From contig NZ_KB908270.1 in NCBI RefSeq assembly GCF_000382405.1, positions 1 to 64,000 of the forward strand: a stretch of DNA of 64,000 bases, read 5' to 3'. Numbering within the stretch: position 1 is the first letter of the stretch; every line of letters begins with the position of its first letter. Below, one piece after another: positions 20,158 to 30,357 of the stretch. Under the pieces are notes generated by a model that was not told the DNA's origin, searched no databases, and worked only from the letters and a program-made list of their open reading frames with translations. The position numbers and the translations under genes are program-made. Origin of the DNA: Mycobacterium sp. 141 (lineage in GTDB: Bacteria > Actinomycetota > Actinomycetes > Mycobacteriales > Mycobacteriaceae).

Positions 20158-20442
20158 TCAGTGCCAGCGCATCGTGAGCAACAGTCCGGTGATCATGAAG
20201 GCAAACGCGATCGCGTAGTTCCACGGACCCAACTCGGCCATCCATTGCAGGAACGACGGAGTGTCGATCGGGTTGGTGGCAGCGAGCTGGAACACCAGCA
20301 GCCAAATCAGGCCGAACAGCATCAGCCCGATGAACAGCGCCACGAACCAGATACTGGACGGTCCGGCCTTGACCTTGACCGGTGTCCGGCTCACCGGCTT
20401 GATGGTGAAGTCGTTCTTCTTACGGACTTTGGACTTGGGCAT
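20158..20442 (-). CDS. crgA: Cell division protein CrgA
   Basis: A 94-residue integral membrane protein, homologue of Rv0011c, that recruits division and peptidoglycan proteins (FtsZ, FtsQ, FtsI, PbpA, CwsA) at the septum. The N-terminus MPKSKVRKKNDFTIKP is basic and cytoplasmic. Two transmembrane helices follow (SIWFVALFIGLMLFGLIWLL and NYAIAFAFMITGLLLTM), joined by a short periplasmic loop. ATG at 20442 has GAAGG upstream; the longer frame (four more residues) is less likely. Confidence 0.95.
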   Translation of the reverse strand: MPKSKVRKKNDFTIKPVSRTPVKVKAGPSSIWFVALFIGLMLFGLIWLLVFQLAATNPIDTPSFLQWMAELGPWNYAIAFAFMITGLLLTMRWH

Positions 20443-20537
20443 GGGTACCTTCACGGACAGTCGGCGTCACACGGTGCGACGATGGAAGCAGGATGCTTCA
20501 CGACACTAACGTAGCTGCACGTCCAGGGGAGAAATCG

Positions 20538-21287
20538 ATGGACCGACCGCACCGATCCCGGTGGCGGTTTGGCGTGCCGGTGGTGTGCCTGCTTGCGGGT
20601 TTGCTGCTGGCCGCGACCCACGGGGTCTCCGGCGGGGGCGAGATCCGCCGCAGCGACGCGCCACGTCTCGTCGACCTGGTGCGCGAGGCTCAACAGTCGG
20701 TTGAGCGGCTGACCGCCCAACGGGACGCGTTTGCCAGCCAGGTCGACAGCCACCACGGTGGCACTCCGAGTTCACACGCCGCGCTGAAAGCCATTACCGC
20801 ACGCGCCGACGCGTTGGCTGCCGATGCAGACATCACCCCCATGCGTGGACCGGGTCTGGTGGTGACCCTCAACGACGCTCAGCGCGACGCCCAGGGCCGA
20901 TTCCCGGGGGACGCCGCGCCGGACGACCTGGTGGTGCACCAGCAAGACATCCAGGCCGTGCTCAACGCGCTGTGGAGTGCGGGCGCAGAGGGCATCCAGA
21001 TGCAGGATCAGCGCGTAATGGCCGGCTCTGCGCCGCGTTGCGTCGGCAACACTCTTCTGCTCAACGGTCGCACCTACAGCCCGCCGTATGTCATCACCGC
21101 GATCGGTGATGCCGGTGCCATGCAGACCGCGCTGGCTGCAGCTCCCCTCGTCACGCTCTACAAGCGGTACGTGGTGCGGTTCGGGCTCGGTTACGTCGAA
21201 GAACCCCGCGCCCAGGTGGACCTTGTCGGGCACACCGGGCCTGTCCGGATGCGCTACGCCCAGCCGGCGGGTCCCATCGGGTATTGA
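20538..21287 (+). CDS. DUF881 family protein (Rv0012 type)
   Basis: A 249-residue single-pass membrane protein: a basic N-terminus (MDRPHRSRWRFG), one transmembrane helix (VPVVCLLAGLLLAATHGV) and an extracytoplasmic part. The latter has a coiled-coil stretch (VREAQQSVERLTAQRDAF) and the DUF881 core GPGLVVTLNDAQRD, DLVVHQQDIQAVLNALWSAG, GAEGIQMQDQRVM, NTLLLNGRTYSPPYVITAIG. The ATG at 20538 follows AGGGGAGA. DUF881 proteins lie in division loci across Gram-positive bacteria; the function is not established. trpG starts 17 nt after the stop, suggesting cotranscription. Confidence 0.9.
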   Translation: MDRPHRSRWRFGVPVVCLLAGLLLAATHGVSGGGEIRRSDAPRLVDLVREAQQSVERLTAQRDAFASQVDSHHGGTPSSHAALKAITARADALAADADITPMRGPGLVVTLNDAQRDAQGRFPGDAAPDDLVVHQQDIQAVLNALWSAGAEGIQMQDQRVMAGSAPRCVGNTLLLNGRTYSPPYVITAIGDAGAMQTALAAAPLVTLYKRYVVRFGLGYVEEPRAQVDLVGHTGPVRMRYAQPAGPIGY

Positions 21288-21304
21288 GTCGGTAACCTGG
21301 GCCG

Positions 21305-21979
21305 ATGCAGGTTCTGGTGGTCGACAACTACGACAGCTTTGTGTTCAACCTGGTCCAGTATCTGGGCCAGCTCGGGGTACACGCGCAGGTGTGGCGTAAC
21401 GACGACGCGCGACTGGCCACCGAAGCCGACATCGCGAAGGCAGCCCAAGACTTCGACGGGGTGCTGCTGAGCCCCGGTCCGGGCACGCCGGAACGTGCGG
21501 GCGCGTCGATCTCGCTGGTCCGGGCCTGCGCCGAGGCGGGCACTCCCCTGCTCGGCGTGTGCCTGGGACACCAGGCCATCGGCGTCGCGTTCGGCGGCAC
21601 CGTGGACCGGGCCCCGGAGCTGCTGCACGGCAAGACCAGCGTGGTGCACCACGCGGATGCCGGTGTGCTGCGAGGACTTCCGGATCCGTTCACCGCCACT
21701 CGGTACCACTCGCTGTCGATCCTGCCCGAAACCGTGCCGGCCGAGCTCGAGGTGACCGGGCAGACCGACAGCGGCGTCATCATGGCCGTGCGTCACCGCG
21801 AGTTGCCCATCCACGGTGTGCAGTTCCACCCCGAATCGATCCTCACCGAGGGCGGGCACCGGATGCTGGCCAACTGGTTGGTGCTCTGCGGCTGCCCGCC
21901 GGACGAGAACCTTGTGCGTCAGCTCGAGGACGAGGTCGGTCGCGCGGTCGCCGCCGCTACGAAGCGAACGCCAGCGTAA
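21305..21979 (+). CDS. trpG: Anthranilate/aminodeoxychorismate synthase glutamine amidotransferase
   Basis: A 224-residue class I glutamine amidotransferase that supplies ammonia for anthranilate (tryptophan) and/or 4-amino-4-deoxychorismate (folate) synthesis, homologue of Rv0013. N-terminus VLVVDNYDSFVFNLVQYLG; oxyanion region LLSPGPGTPE; nucleophile Cys in GVCLGHQAIG; His and Glu in GVQFHPESIL. It is convergent with pknB and their 3' ends overlap by 23 nt (21957-21979). Whether it serves TrpE, PabB or both cannot be told from this window. Confidence 0.94.
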   Translation: MQVLVVDNYDSFVFNLVQYLGQLGVHAQVWRNDDARLATEADIAKAAQDFDGVLLSPGPGTPERAGASISLVRACAEAGTPLLGVCLGHQAIGVAFGGTVDRAPELLHGKTSVVHHADAGVLRGLPDPFTATRYHSLSILPETVPAELEVTGQTDSGVIMAVRHRELPIHGVQFHPESILTEGGHRMLANWLVLCGCPPDENLVRQLEDEVGRAVAAATKRTPA

Positions 21980-23833
21980 TCGGATCCCCGAAGTTCACCG
22001 GGGTGCCCGGTGACGGGCTCTGGGTCACCACGGCGTTGGTCCGCTGACCGCTGTTCGGTACGTCGGGGGCACGGTTGAGGTTCCCCGTCCAGCCGTACGC
22101 ATTACGCAGGTTGGCCTCGACGTCGGTCCAGAATCCGCCGCGTACATCCGGCATGACGAACTGGTTGCCGCGGGACACCCGGATCTGGATCAGGGTATCG
22201 ACCGGGACGTTCTGTTCGGCGGCGGGTTCGGTGCCGAGCACCTGCCCCTTCGGCTGCGGGCTGTCAACATCGACACTGACGGTGTTGGGGAACCCCGCAG
22301 CGTTGAAGATCTGCTTACACACATCGGGGCTCTGCCCGGCGCAATCGGGCACGATCTTGCTGCCCGGCCCTGAGCCCACGACGATGGTGATCTCGTTGGT
22401 GATCGCCGACGTCTGATTCGCCGGCGGGATCGTCGCGATCACCTTGTCCTTCTGCTCCGGCGTCGAGGCGCTGGGCGATTCCTTGTATTTCTCGAAGCCG
22501 GCAGCCTTGAGCTTGTCCCTGGCCTGCGCCGGGCTCAGTCCCGTGACGTCAGGCACGAGTGCCTGGTTCGGCCCGGTCGAGACCGTGATGGCGACGTCGT
22601 CCCCGGCGCTGGCCTGCGAGTTGGCGGCCGGATCAGTGCTGATGACCTTCTCGGGTGGGACCGTGTTGTCCGGCTGACGGTCTATGTGAGTTCGGAAGCC
22701 CCGGTTCTGCAGCGCAGCGACCGCGTCATCGGCGGTCTGGCCCGTCACGTCTGGGACCTGCACATCGCGCGGGCGATCACCGATCATGTTGATCGCCACC
22801 GTCACCACCACGGTGAGCACCGCCAGCACCGCCACCGCGATCAGCCAGCGGCCGATCGAGGCGTTGCGGTCCCGGCCGGCGGCGATGGGTTGAACGGGGG
22901 CGGGCATGTGCTCGGTCGGCGCGCCGAACGACATCGGGCCGGACTGCGTCATCAGCGACGTGCGTTCGGCGTCGGTGAGCACCTTGGGCGCGTCCGGAGC
23001 CTCGCCGCTGTGCACCCGCACCAGATCCGCGCGCATCTCCGCCGCCGACTGATACCGGTTGTCGGGATTCTTGGCGAGCGCTTTGAGCACCACCGCGTCG
23101 AGTTCAGGCGGGATGCCCGGATGCCGCGTCGACGGCGGGACCGGATCCTCGCGGACGTGCTGATAGGCCACGGCAACCGGTGAATCGCCGATGAAGGGTG
23201 GCTCCCCCGTAAGAATTTCGTAGAGCACGCAGCCAAGCGAGTAGACATCCGAGCGGGCGTCGACGGGCTCGCCGCGCGCCTGTTCAGGCGACAGGTATTG
23301 AGCGGTGCCGATCACCGCGGCGGTCTGGGTGACGCTGTTGACGTCCGCCAACGCTCGGGCGATGCCGAAGTCCATCACCTTCACAGCATTGTTCTTGCTG
23401 ATCATGATGTTGGCCGGCTTGACGTCGCGATGGATAATGCCGTGCTGGTGGCTGAAGTTCAGCGCCTGGCAGGCGTCGGCGATGATCTCGATCGCCCGCC
23501 GCGGCGGGACAGGCCCGTCGTTGTGGATGATGTCACGCAGTGTGACGCCGTCGACGTACTCCATCACGATGTAGGGCAGCGGCCCGTTCGGCGTTTCGGC
23601 CTCGCCGGTGTCGTAAACCGCGACGATCGCGGGGTGGTTCAACGCCGCGGCGTTCTGCGCTTCGCGGCGGAAACGCAGGTAGAAGCTGGGGTCGCGGGCA
23701 AGGTCCGCGCGCAGCACCTTGACCGCGACATCACGGTGCAGGCGCTGGTCACGCGCCAGATGGACTTCGGACATGCCGCCGAAGCCGAGGATCTCACCGA
23801 GTTCGTATCGGTCGGAAAGGTGCTGAGGGGTCG

Positions 23834-23837
<4 letters not shown>
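21957..23837 (-). CDS. pknB: Transmembrane Ser/Thr protein kinase PknB with PASTA repeats
   Basis: A 626-residue essential kinase controlling cell-wall synthesis and division. Kinase domain: GFGGMSEV loop, Lys40 in VAVKVL, catalytic loop HRDVKPANI, DFGIA, and activation-segment threonines in VTQTAAVIGTAQYLSPEQAR. A juxtamembrane linker leads to one transmembrane helix (WLIAVAVLAVLTVVVTVAIN), then four external PASTA domains (start motifs VQVPDVTGQTADDA, LVPDVTGLSPAQA, IVPDCAGQSPDVC, VMPDVRGGFWTDV) that bind muropeptide/lipid II. The ATG at 23837 overlaps the pknA stop (ATGA); the longer frame is a run-on through pknA. The length equals that of the M. tuberculosis protein. Confidence 0.97.
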
Positions 23838-25189
<1,352 letters not shown>

Positions 25190-25271
25190 ATGTCCACCTC
25201 CCAGACTCGCTTGACGCATGCCGAACCGACAGTCCGCTCGCGCGAACTCACGATCCGCCCGCAAGCGTCAC

Positions 25272-26750
25272 TCATGATCCCTCCCGCAGCGCCGCCGCGA
25301 TGGTGGCGCGTCCGATGGGGGCGGCCAGTGCGCCGCCGGTGGCCGACAACCGGTCCCCGCCATCCTCGACCAGTACCGCGACCGCAACCTTCGGGTCCGT
25401 GGCCGGTGCAAAGGCGATGTACCAGGCGTGCGGCGGAGTGTTGCGGGGGTCTGTCCCGTGCTCCGCCGTACCGGTTTTCGAAGCGATCTGCACGCCGGCG
25501 ATGGCTCCCTTCTGCTGCGTCACCTGCTCGGCGCCGACCATCAAGTTCGTAAGTGTAGCGGCGACCTGCGGTGACACCGCCCGGCGCTCTTGGACGGGGG
25601 CAGTGGTGCTGATGGTGGCCAGGTCGGGCCCTTTCAGGCTATCGACCAGGTAGGGCCGCATGGCGACACCGCCGTTGGCGACGGTCGCGGCCACCACGGC
25701 GTTCTGCAGCGGGGTCATCGCCACGTCACGCTGCCCGATGCTCGACATTCCCAGCGCCGCACCGTCGTCGATAGGTCCGGTGGTGGATTCGGCGACCTGT
25801 AGCGGGATGGCCGGGGGCGTGGTGTCCAGACCGAACGCCTGCGCGGTGCTCTTGAGCTTGTCGGTGCCGGTGTCGAGGCCCAACTGCACGAATGCCGTGT
25901 TGCAGGACTTGGCGAAAGCCTCCCGCAGTGACACCGTCGGGCCAGGACCGCACTGAGCGCCACCGAAGTTCTCCAGCGTCGCCGTGCTGTCCGGCAAGTT
26001 GGTCCGCGCCGCCGACGTCAGCTGAGTGTCTGGGGTGGCACCGGCCTGCAGTGCCGCGGCGGTCGTGATGACCTTGAACGTGGAGCCCGGCGGGTAAGTC
26101 TCCGAAATCGCCCGGTTGAGCAGCGGCGACGCCTGGTCATCGCGGAGCTTCTGCCAGGCGGCGGCCTGCGCGCTCAGGTCGTGGGTGGCCAGCAGGTTGG
26201 GGTCGTACGACGGCGACGACACCATGGCCAGGATCTTGCCGGTCGAGGGTTCCAGCGCGACCACAGAACCCTTGCACGGGCTGTTGTCGCAGCCGTTCTG
26301 CATGGCATCCCAGGCGGCTTGCTGCACCTGCGGCTTGATCGTCGTGTCGACATTTCCGCCGCGCGGATTGCGACCGGTGAAGAAGTCGGCCAACCGGCGG
26401 CCGAACAGCCGCTCGTCGGAGCCGTTGAGGATGGTGTCCTCGGCCCGTTCCAGCCCGGTGCTGGAGTAAGCGAGCGAGTAGAACCCGGTGACCGGGGCGT
26501 ATACCAGCGGATTGGGGTACACCCGCAGGAAGCGGAACCGGTTGTCGGTCGACACCGAGTAGGCCAGCAGCTGGCCGCCCGCGGTGATCTGGCCGCGCTG
26601 GCGGGAGTACTCGTCGAGCAGCACACGCTGATTGCGCGGGTCGGCCCGGAGCCCGTCGGCCGTGAAGACCTGGGTCAGGGTGGCGTTGGCCAGCAACAAC
26701 ACGATCAGCACCATGATCGTGACGGCAACCCGGCGCAGCGAGGTATTCAT
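25272..26750 (-). CDS. pbpA: Penicillin-binding protein PbpA (transpeptidase)
   Basis: A 492-residue class B PBP that cross-links peptidoglycan with RodA. One N-terminal transmembrane segment (VAVTIMVLIVLLLANATLTQ); a dimerisation/pedestal region beginning ADPRNQRVLLDEYSRQRG; a transpeptidase domain with active-site Ser in PPGSTFKVI, SxN in KSCNTAFVQ and KTG in SKTGTAEHG. The ATG overlaps the rodA stop by 4 nt. The ORF runs beyond this start only as a shadow of rodA. It is followed by pknA after 82 nt. Confidence 0.95.
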   Translation of the reverse strand: MNTSLRRVAVTIMVLIVLLLANATLTQVFTADGLRADPRNQRVLLDEYSRQRGQITAGGQLLAYSVSTDNRFRFLRVYPNPLVYAPVTGFYSLAYSSTGLERAEDTILNGSDERLFGRRLADFFTGRNPRGGNVDTTIKPQVQQAAWDAMQNGCDNSPCKGSVVALEPSTGKILAMVSSPSYDPNLLATHDLSAQAAAWQKLRDDQASPLLNRAISETYPPGSTFKVITTAAALQAGATPDTQLTSAARTNLPDSTATLENFGGAQCGPGPTVSLREAFAKSCNTAFVQLGLDTGTDKLKSTAQAFGLDTTPPAIPLQVAESTTGPIDDGAALGMSSIGQRDVAMTPLQNAVVAATVANGGVAMRPYLVDSLKGPDLATISTTAPVQERRAVSPQVAATLTNLMVGAEQVTQQKGAIAGVQIASKTGTAEHGTDPRNTPPHAWYIAFAPATDPKVAVAVLVEDGGDRLSATGGALAAPIGRATIAAALREGS

Positions 26751-28162
26751 ACCTTCTCGATCACCTCGGTCTTCGCCGCGGCGATCGGGGTGACGTTGGG
26801 CTGCCGGGTGGTGGTGATCGGCCTGCGTGCACCGTGCGAGATCCGGACCAGGATGGCCAGCAGCACATAGTTCGCCAACAGTGACGAGCCGCCGTAGGAC
26901 ATCCACGGCGTGGTGAGACCGCTCTCCGGGATGAGCTTGGTGACGCCACCGACGACGATGAACAGCTGAATCGCCAGCGTCGAGGACAACCCGCCGGCGA
27001 GCAGCTTGCCGAAGCTGTCCCGCACGGCGATGGCGGTGCGCATGCCGCGGATGATCAGGATCGTGTAGAGCATCAGCACGCCGGCGAGACCGACCAATCC
27101 GAGCTCTTCACCGATGGCGGAGATGATGAAGTCGGTGGAAGCCTCCGGCACCGTGCCGGGCTGACCGTTGCCGAGGCCGGTGCCGAAGATGCCACCGGTG
27201 GCAAAGCTGAACAGTGACTGCACCATCTGGTAGCCGGCGCCGTCAGGATCGGCGAACGGATTCAACCAGTTCTGCACCCGCACCTGCACGTGGGCGAAAA
27301 TGTGATACGCCACAACGCTTCCCGCGGCGAACAGGGCCAGGCCGATGACTACCCAGCTGAGCCGTTCGGTGGCGATGTAGAGCAGCGTGAGGAACGATGC
27401 GTAGAGCAGAAGTGAAGCGCCCAAGTCTTTTTCGAAGACCATGACGCCGACCGACGCGATCCACGCCAACAACAGCGGCGCCAGGTCGCGGGGCCGCGGC
27501 AGGTCAATGCCGAAGACGTGTTTGCCGGCACTGGTGAACAGCTCACGCTTGGCCACCAGTACGGCTGCGAAGAAGATGAGCAGCAGGATTTTGGAGAGCT
27601 CGGCTGGTTGAATTGAGAAGCCCTTGAACTGAATCCAGATCTTGGCGCCGTATTGCTCGGAGTACTTCGTCGGCAGCAGGGCGGGAATCACCAGCAGCAC
27701 AAGGCCGGTCAGCCCACAGACGTAACCGTAGCGGGCCAGCATACGGTGATCGTGCAGGAAGATGACCACCACGGAGAACGCCACGACCCCCAGCAGCGTC
27801 CACAGCATCTGTTGGTTGGCGGTGCCGCCGAGACCGTCGGAGTTCGAGGTACCTTTTGCCAGGTCCAGGCGATGGATCATCACCAGACCGAGCCCGTTGA
27901 GCAGCGCGACCACAGGTAGCAGCAGCGGGTCGGCGTAGGGGGCGAAGCGGCGTACCGCCAGATGGGCGGTGCCGAAGAGGGCGAGATACCCGACGGTGTA
28001 CTGCAGCAGATCCCAGGTGATGCCCTGCTCCTGGTTGGCCTCGACGATCAATAACGCGACAGTGGTGATCAGTGCCGCGAACCCCAGCAGAAGCAGTTCC
28101 GCGTTGCGCCGGTTGGGTAGCGGCGGCGTCACGGTAACCGGCGACTGGGGTGCGGTGGTCAT
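26747..28162 (-). CDS. rodA: SEDS peptidoglycan glycosyltransferase RodA
   Basis: A 471-residue polytopic membrane protein of the SEDS family that polymerises lipid II into glycan strands with PbpA. About ten hydrophobic helices are visible, starting NAELLLLGFAALITTVALLI. SEDS signature parts include FKGFSIQPAELSKI, ASVGVMVFEKDLGASLLLYA and the C-terminal FIISAIGEELGLVG with PESGLTTPWMSYGGSSLLAN. The ATG at 28162 overlaps the pstP stop (ATGA) and its own stop overlaps pbpA, so all three are translationally coupled. Confidence 0.96.
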   Translation of the reverse strand: MTTAPQSPVTVTPPLPNRRNAELLLLGFAALITTVALLIVEANQEQGITWDLLQYTVGYLALFGTAHLAVRRFAPYADPLLLPVVALLNGLGLVMIHRLDLAKGTSNSDGLGGTANQQMLWTLLGVVAFSVVVIFLHDHRMLARYGYVCGLTGLVLLVIPALLPTKYSEQYGAKIWIQFKGFSIQPAELSKILLLIFFAAVLVAKRELFTSAGKHVFGIDLPRPRDLAPLLLAWIASVGVMVFEKDLGASLLLYASFLTLLYIATERLSWVVIGLALFAAGSVVAYHIFAHVQVRVQNWLNPFADPDGAGYQMVQSLFSFATGGIFGTGLGNGQPGTVPEASTDFIISAIGEELGLVGLAGVLMLYTILIIRGMRTAIAVRDSFGKLLAGGLSSTLAIQLFIVVGGVTKLIPESGLTTPWMSYGGSSLLANYVLLAILVRISHGARRPITTTRQPNVTPIAAAKTEVIEKV

Positions 28163-29685
28163 GACACCGCCCGGCAGTCCGTCCCCGGTACCTGCGACGG
28201 GGGAGGTAGCGCTGTGGCGGTGGGTGTTGACGACGGGGCAGGCTCCGTGGGCACCGATTCGCCCGGCGGGTGCGCAGTGGTCTCTGGAGACGGTTCGGGG
28301 GAGAGCGTGGCGGTTGTCGTCGTCGCCGGCGCGGAAGGCGGTGCCGACATCGGTGCCCGACTGGCTGTGGTGGTTTGCCGTGGCGGGGGAGGACTCGTGG
28401 TGGTCGGCGGGGTACGCGGGGCACACACCGGTAGCACCGAACTACGCGCGAGCTCCTGGATCTGGGCGATGGCCTCATCCTGCGTGCCACCCGGCAAACC
28501 CGCGGTCACCTGGGCCCGCTCGGAGGGACGCATGTCGCTGACCGCCATCAATCGGCAGCCGAGGTTTTCGTGGTTGTCGCCGGCACCGATCAGCGAGAGT
28601 TCATTGCGGGTGTTCAGACATCCCAGGCCGTAGGGCTCCTGCAGGGAGATCCCGAGAAACGAGCCCTGAACACCGCGCATGATCGCCACGACGCCGTCGT
28701 GCTCGCCGACGTAGTAATTGCTACGGACGATCTGTCGGCCGATCGCCAGGCCCGCGAGCACGATCAGTGCCAACACGATCGCGGCGATCAGGTAACGCCG
28801 TCGGGACCGTGGTTTACGCGCCGGTTCGGCGGGTTGGGGGACCACCCTTTTGGGTTCGTTGCGCCGCGGGTTGAAGGCCGAAGCGCGACCCGCCGCAGTA
28901 TTCGGCGGGATCGTGTCGTCGTCCACGCCGGACACCGCACCGGCCAGGATCGGCTGAGTCTGGCCGTAGTCGTAGTCGACGACGTCGGCGACCACCACTG
29001 TGACGTTGTCCGGACCGCCGCCGCGCAAGGCCAATTCGATCAGCCGGTCGGCGCATTCGGTCACGTCCTCGATCTGCAGCGCCTCGTGGATGGTCTCCTG
29101 GCTGACCGGATCAGAGAGCCCGTCGGAGCACAGCAGGTAACGGTCACCCGCCTTGGCCTCGCGCATCGTCAGCGTCGGCTCGACCTCATGGCCTGTGAGC
29201 GCCCGCATGATCAGCGAGCGTTGCGGGTGGCTGTGCGCCTCCTCGGCGGTGATGCGACCCTCGTCGACCAAGGTCTGGACGAAGGTGTCGTCCTTGGTGA
29301 TCTGGGTCAATTCGCCGTCGCGCATCAGGTAGCCGCGCGAATCGCCGATGTGCGCCAGGCCCAACCGGCCGCCGGCGAACAGGATCGCCGTCAGCGTCGT
29401 CCCCATGCCCTCGAGCTCGGGATCGGCCTCGACATGCGCGGCGATCGCCGAGTTGCCTTCGGCCACCGCCGAATTGAGCTTGCCGAGCAGGTCGCCACCG
29501 GGTTCGTCATCATCGAGATGGGCCAACGCGGCGATGACCAGCTGTGAGGCCACCTCACCGGCGGCGTGTCCGCCCATACCGTCGGCCAGGGCGAGCAACC
29601 GCGCGCCCGCATAGACGGAGTCCTCGTTGTTGGCGCGGACCAGGCCGCGGTCACTGCGCGCGGCATATCGAAGCACGAGGGTCAT
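28159..29685 (-). CDS. pstP: PP2C-family Ser/Thr phosphatase PstP
   Basis: A 508-residue membrane-anchored phosphatase that reverses PknA/PknB phosphorylation. The PP2C catalytic domain (first ~240 residues) has metal-binding motifs RSDRGLVRANNEDS, LALADGMGGHAAGE, AHIGDSRGYL, LLCSDGLSD and GGGPDNVTVVV. A cytoplasmic linker with an Arg/Lys cluster precedes one transmembrane helix (YLIAAIVLALIVLAGLAIG). The external domain ends in a long Pro/Thr/Ser tail. The ATG is preceded by GCGAGGAGCGAA, the last of three tandem copies of a ribosome-site-bearing repeat. Confidence 0.96.
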   Translation of the reverse strand: MTLVLRYAARSDRGLVRANNEDSVYAGARLLALADGMGGHAAGEVASQLVIAALAHLDDDEPGGDLLGKLNSAVAEGNSAIAAHVEADPELEGMGTTLTAILFAGGRLGLAHIGDSRGYLMRDGELTQITKDDTFVQTLVDEGRITAEEAHSHPQRSLIMRALTGHEVEPTLTMREAKAGDRYLLCSDGLSDPVSQETIHEALQIEDVTECADRLIELALRGGGPDNVTVVVADVVDYDYGQTQPILAGAVSGVDDDTIPPNTAAGRASAFNPRRNEPKRVVPQPAEPARKPRSRRRYLIAAIVLALIVLAGLAIGRQIVRSNYYVGEHDGVVAIMRGVQGSFLGISLQEPYGLGCLNTRNELSLIGAGDNHENLGCRLMAVSDMRPSERAQVTAGLPGGTQDEAIAQIQELARSSVLPVCAPRTPPTTTSPPPPRQTTTASRAPMSAPPSAPATTTTATLSPEPSPETTAHPPGESVPTEPAPSSTPTATALPPPSQVPGTDCRAVS

Positions 29686-29737
29686 TTCGCTCCTCGCGTG
29701 CGCGCGTTCATTGTGCTCCTCGCGTGCGCGGCGTCAT
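29682..29737 (-). repeat. Tandem 26-bp repeats carrying RBS and ATGA: two 9-residue mini-ORFs before pstP
   Basis: The fhaB-pstP spacer repeats a 26-bp unit three times, each with GCGAGGAGC followed by ATGA. The first ATG (29737) opens a ten-codon frame MTPRTRGAQ whose TGA overlaps the second ATG (29711). That one opens MNARTRGAK, whose TGA overlaps the pstP ATG (29685). Two coupled reinitiation steps would thus lead to pstP. Reading is direct; whether the mini-ORFs are translated is inference. Confidence 0.7.
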
Positions 29738-29759
29738 TTCGCTCCTCGCATACGCGGGG

Positions 29760-30227
29760 TCACGGCCGAAGCTCTATTACCGTCTTGCCGATTCGCACCG
29801 GCGTGCCAATGGGAACCCTTACCGCTGTTGTCACCTTCGCCCTGTCAAGGTATGTGCCGTTGGTCGATCCTAGGTCCTCCACGTACCACTCCGAACCGCG
29901 TGGCGACAGTCGGGCGTGGCGCGTCGAGGCGTAATCATCTGTGAGCACCAGCGTCGAGTCGTCGGCCCGGCCGATCAGCACCGGCTGGGAGCTCAGCGTG
30001 ATGCGGGTGCCGGCAAGCGCGCCTTCGGTGACAACCATCTGCCTGGCGATATGCCTGCGTTGACGGCTGGGCAGCAGCGAACCGCGCAACGCCAACCCAC
30101 GACGGACCATGACCGCGCCGGTCGGTGCGTAGATATCGGTGCGCAGGATCCGCAGCACCGACCAGATGAATAACCACAGCAGCAACAGAAACCCGACGCG
30201 CGTCAGCTGCAGCACTAACCCCTGCAT
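29760..30227 (-). CDS. fhaB: FHA-domain protein FhaB (FipA)
   Basis: A 155-residue protein with one N-terminal transmembrane helix (VGFLLLLWLFIWSVLRIL) and a C-terminal FHA domain that binds phosphothreonine: LIGRADDSTLVLTDDYASTR, then HARLS and VEDLGSTNGTYLD. It links the kinases to FtsZ/FtsQ in mycobacteria. The ATG at 30227 with GAGAGGA upstream gives the usual length. Confidence 0.94.
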   Translation of the reverse strand: MQGLVLQLTRVGFLLLLWLFIWSVLRILRTDIYAPTGAVMVRRGLALRGSLLPSRQRRHIARQMVVTEGALAGTRITLSSQPVLIGRADDSTLVLTDDYASTRHARLSPRGSEWYVEDLGSTNGTYLDRAKVTTAVRVPIGTPVRIGKTVIELRP

Positions 30228-30357
30228 CTGACGTCCTCTCCGTACCCGTGCCAACGGTGTCGTTCCGTGCCCTGCGGCATCGTCACGATACTTGGACGGC
30301 GACTGGGATGAGGGTGAAGCGGGTTGCTAGCCACCCCGGTGTGTCCGGTCCGATACC

